From: Polytrichum commune
Lineage: Eukaryota; Streptophyta; Polytrichopsida; Polytrichales; Polytrichaceae
Direction: 5' to 3'
Length of the DNA stretch: 64,000 nucleotides
Assembly (NCBI GenBank): GCA_950295325.1
Contig: OX485803.1
Coordinates: 30,318,001 to 30,382,000, forward strand
Shown here: one piece after another, positions 61,305-64,000 of the stretch
Position numbering within the stretch: position 1 is the first letter of the stretch
Layout: every line of letters begins with the position of its first letter
Made by a program: the position numbers and the translations under genes
The notes under the pieces: generated by a model
What the model was told of the DNA's origin: nothing
The model's database searches: none
What the model saw: only the letters and a program-made list of their open reading frames with translations

Positions 61305-64000
61305 TATTATAGATTCAAAATCAAAAGAAAAATGGATGGGTGATTTGTTATCCGATGAAACCACGATCTTGGAATCCGCATTTTTTATGCGTGAAGATGA
61401 GCCATTTAATCATGTCCTAATTCTTCCCGGGATTCCTTTTGTTGAATCTTTGTTTGTCTACTCATTGACCACCGATAATCACATGGCTTCTTTATCTTCT
61501 CCGCGTGCAATTATGCAAGCCATATTTTTTCAAAAATGAAAGTTGTTCTTGAGAGTTGAGGTCTTTCATCTAACTTTGGTATCATGAATATTAGAATCAT
61601 TTGTGATGTGCCAAGAACATACATGGTCATATTCTCTAGATGTCGGCCCTCCCACAAACATGATTAGGTTGAAACTAGCAATAAAATTTCATAGCTCATG
61701 TGGTAAGCTTTGGGGTGTTCTCGGGTCTTGGATGCCATTGTGAAAGAAGAAAATGTTTGTGAAAAGTCTTAGTGCACATGAAATATCAGAGGTGCAATTT
61801 GATATTGAAGTACTCAAAAACATAAAATTTAGTGGAATTGGAGATTGGCTCATAACATGAATGCACTGTTAAGAAGTTACTTCATGAGATGATATGTTGC
61901 AGAGCCAATTCTATTGGCTATAGTAGGAATATGTGCATTTTTCAAAACATCAATCAAGGTTACCGGATTAACGATAGAGTTATTCATAAAAGAAAGCATA
62001 TGAAATCATGGGTTTAGTGCCAAGCTTGGAGTTTATGAGAGTCAACACAAAAAGTCATCCAAGTTCTTTTAACCCTTAATTTCTTGAAAGGCCACTTTTC
62101 AACTAATGACGACTCTTGAAGGCAAACTCATTCACAAGGAAGGTGCTAGGAAGGTCACAATAATGTTAATGTGTTCCTCATGAAATTTTCTTGGCAATGG
62201 CATTGATCCCATTCTAATATGAAAAGACGATTGTTCACAAGAAAATGAAAAAGTCAAGAATGAACTAAGTTTTCCTTTGTTGCAATGTTGCTATATATAA
62301 TAACTTCATATTATTTTGATTGAAAATTGTCAGTTTTTATGGATTGTTCTTCTTACCTCCAAGGTATATATCTATTCTTCATATAATCTTGAAAATTTGG
62401 ACTATAATTTGGACTATAAATGCATACATTTATCACAATTTCTTGAAGTTTGATGATTCTAAAATGATAAATTAAATATAATTTAATGAAAACTTACTAA
62501 ACATGACTACCATCTTCATGTGATCTTAAAAAAACTTTTTTCTTTAGGTACAATAAAAATTGAGCTCCAAAAAGCTTACTTTTTAGATTATCTAACATAA
62601 CCACAATACGCTCCGGGAAGTTAAGATTTAATTTGCCTATCACAAAGAATGATATTGGGTTATTAAAAACCGATTTTCTAGCTTGTCTTATTAGTATGGG
62701 TGGACCAAACTAGCCTTGCATAGGTTGATCCAACGTGTTGAGATATCGGATCTTATGCGCATACTCTATTTAGATTCTAAAATTCTCTCAAAATTTTAGA
62801 AGTGAAAAGAGAAAGTCCCAAAAATTTCACCCAATACACTTTCAAAACAAACTCCAATACATGACGAACTAACGAACTCTTATCTTCATAGAGCGTTTTC
62901 TCAAAGAAGAATGAAACCCACGGTTTCTTCCCTCTTTGAAGGACTTTATGGATAACTCTAATATGTAATAAAGTTAAGGCATGCACAACCAAAAGAAAAA
63001 TTACACAGGGATATAAAGTTCTTTAGCTCCAAAATTAGTGTATTTAATAGAAATTATGGGTGCAGATCTCACATGCATTGGCATGAATTTGCACAAACTT
63101 ATAAGAGACAACTTTGGATTTTATAGGAGTCCCTTCATTGTGGATGAAGTAGCATACACGGCCAACTTCGACCTCATCAAAGTACCTTTGCTAGGAGTGG
63201 TTTTCACCTAGGGTTGATAAAGATGTGAACTAGAGTTAAGACCTTGTCGTATGTTAGTGCAAGGACATTTGATGTTGTTTTGAATGTGACTTCGAGGCTT
63301 CATTGATTCACACATTAATAAGGTGTATCATTTGCATCAATGCTTCAAGTCTAAGTTCGTAGAACCCGTACAAGTGAATTATGAGTCATGAATAGCCCTC
63401 ATTACTTGTTTATTGGAAAGGAGTAGGTGTGAGGCCAAACCCACCACCCTTAAGCGTCCTAGTCCGGGTGATGGCTTTGAGAATCACATGTATCTTCTAC
63501 AACTTTGAACCATGTGCAAGGTAATTTTCATGTCCAAAGGAACACATATTGTTTCACTCATTGTACTTTATTAATGTTAGCCTCTTGGCTCGTGGTAGAA
63601 TTGGTTTTCTCAAGAGTCCAACCCGCGGCTTTAGCCACACATGCCCTTAAGGACATTCCCCTCACTCTTTTAATCTCCACTTCCTTTTTCTTGCCATTGC
63701 AAGAATCCTCCACATTCTCCATTAATAATGCCAGTGAGTTATTTTGACCAAGAGGTGCAAGTGTTGAAAAACACTTTTCTCAATGGTTCAACACACTCAT
63801 ACAACCCACACGTAGCACCCACTAGCCTAATGAATCTAACTACTTGGCCACCACTAAAATGGCCTAAGGTGATTTATTTTCTTAAGTGCTAACACCCACT
63901 AATTGGGCTTAGCCTTGCTAACACTTAGACGGCCTAATTATGGTTTGTTACTAATTAGCTCAGATGCAGTCTCATCCTGCAATCTCATCCCAGTCTCGGT
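61305..64000. other. No recognisable gene
   Basis: AT-rich sequence with short open frames only. The right edge (63780-64000) contains repeated CTAACACY.ACTA phrases and may enter another repeat cut by the window end. Confidence 0.45.

Overview
This window is nuclear DNA of a land plant with a large, AT-rich, repeat-dominated genome. Two intron-containing plant genes could be rebuilt completely. The rest is mostly old transposon debris, short dispersed repeats, fold-back sequences and tandem arrays. The plant affiliation rests on three things: a secreted class III haem peroxidase with the classic plant 3-intron layout, a plant-type UBC13 ubiquitin-conjugating enzyme, and a plant-like U6 snRNA copy. 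Sparse genes and many degenerate elements suggest a big genome (fern, lycophyte, bryophyte or gymnosperm are possible), but the species cannot be fixed from the sequence alone. Nothing bacterial or viral and no CRISPR array was seen.

Layout. 1-25 kb: no gene recognised. It holds dispersed repeats (families A/B, C, D, E), a 530-bp inverted-repeat element at the left end, hairpins, a U6 snRNA pseudogene (15.47 kb), a 5'-truncated LINE tail with a clean target duplication (16.2 kb) and a 144-bp tandem array (18.5-19.0 kb). 25.5-29.6 kb: a UBC13-type E2 gene on the minus strand, eight coding exons, 155 residues, with a GC-rich leader and a telo-box. 30-42 kb: repeats, including a run of three families packed end to end (30.08-31.07 kb), a 170-bp fold-back (33.45 kb) and a complete tRNA-derived SINE with an 11-bp target duplication (40.85-41.22 kb). 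42.3-45.4 kb: a class III peroxidase gene on the minus strand, four exons, 341 residues, all catalytic residues and all eight cysteines present. 45.5-55 kb: mostly anonymous, with a 42-bp tandem array, a strong hairpin, and a truncated second SINE copy nested inside an older repeat. 55.165-56.327 kb: a DNA-transposon-like element with perfect 26-bp terminal inverted repeats and three internal 188-bp repeats. 56.5-60.1 kb: degenerate LINE sequence on both strands. 60.1-61.3 kb: a broken coding remnant of unknown family. The last 2.7 kb shows nothing recognisable.

The two genes have no evident functional link. UBC13 acts in the cytosol and nucleus in Lys63-linked ubiquitin chain formation. The peroxidase carries a signal peptide and should act in the cell wall or vacuole. 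The main scientific interest lies in the mobile elements: the SINE pair, the 1.16-kb inverted-repeat element, and the modular A/B repeat family, which occurs about ten times in this single window.
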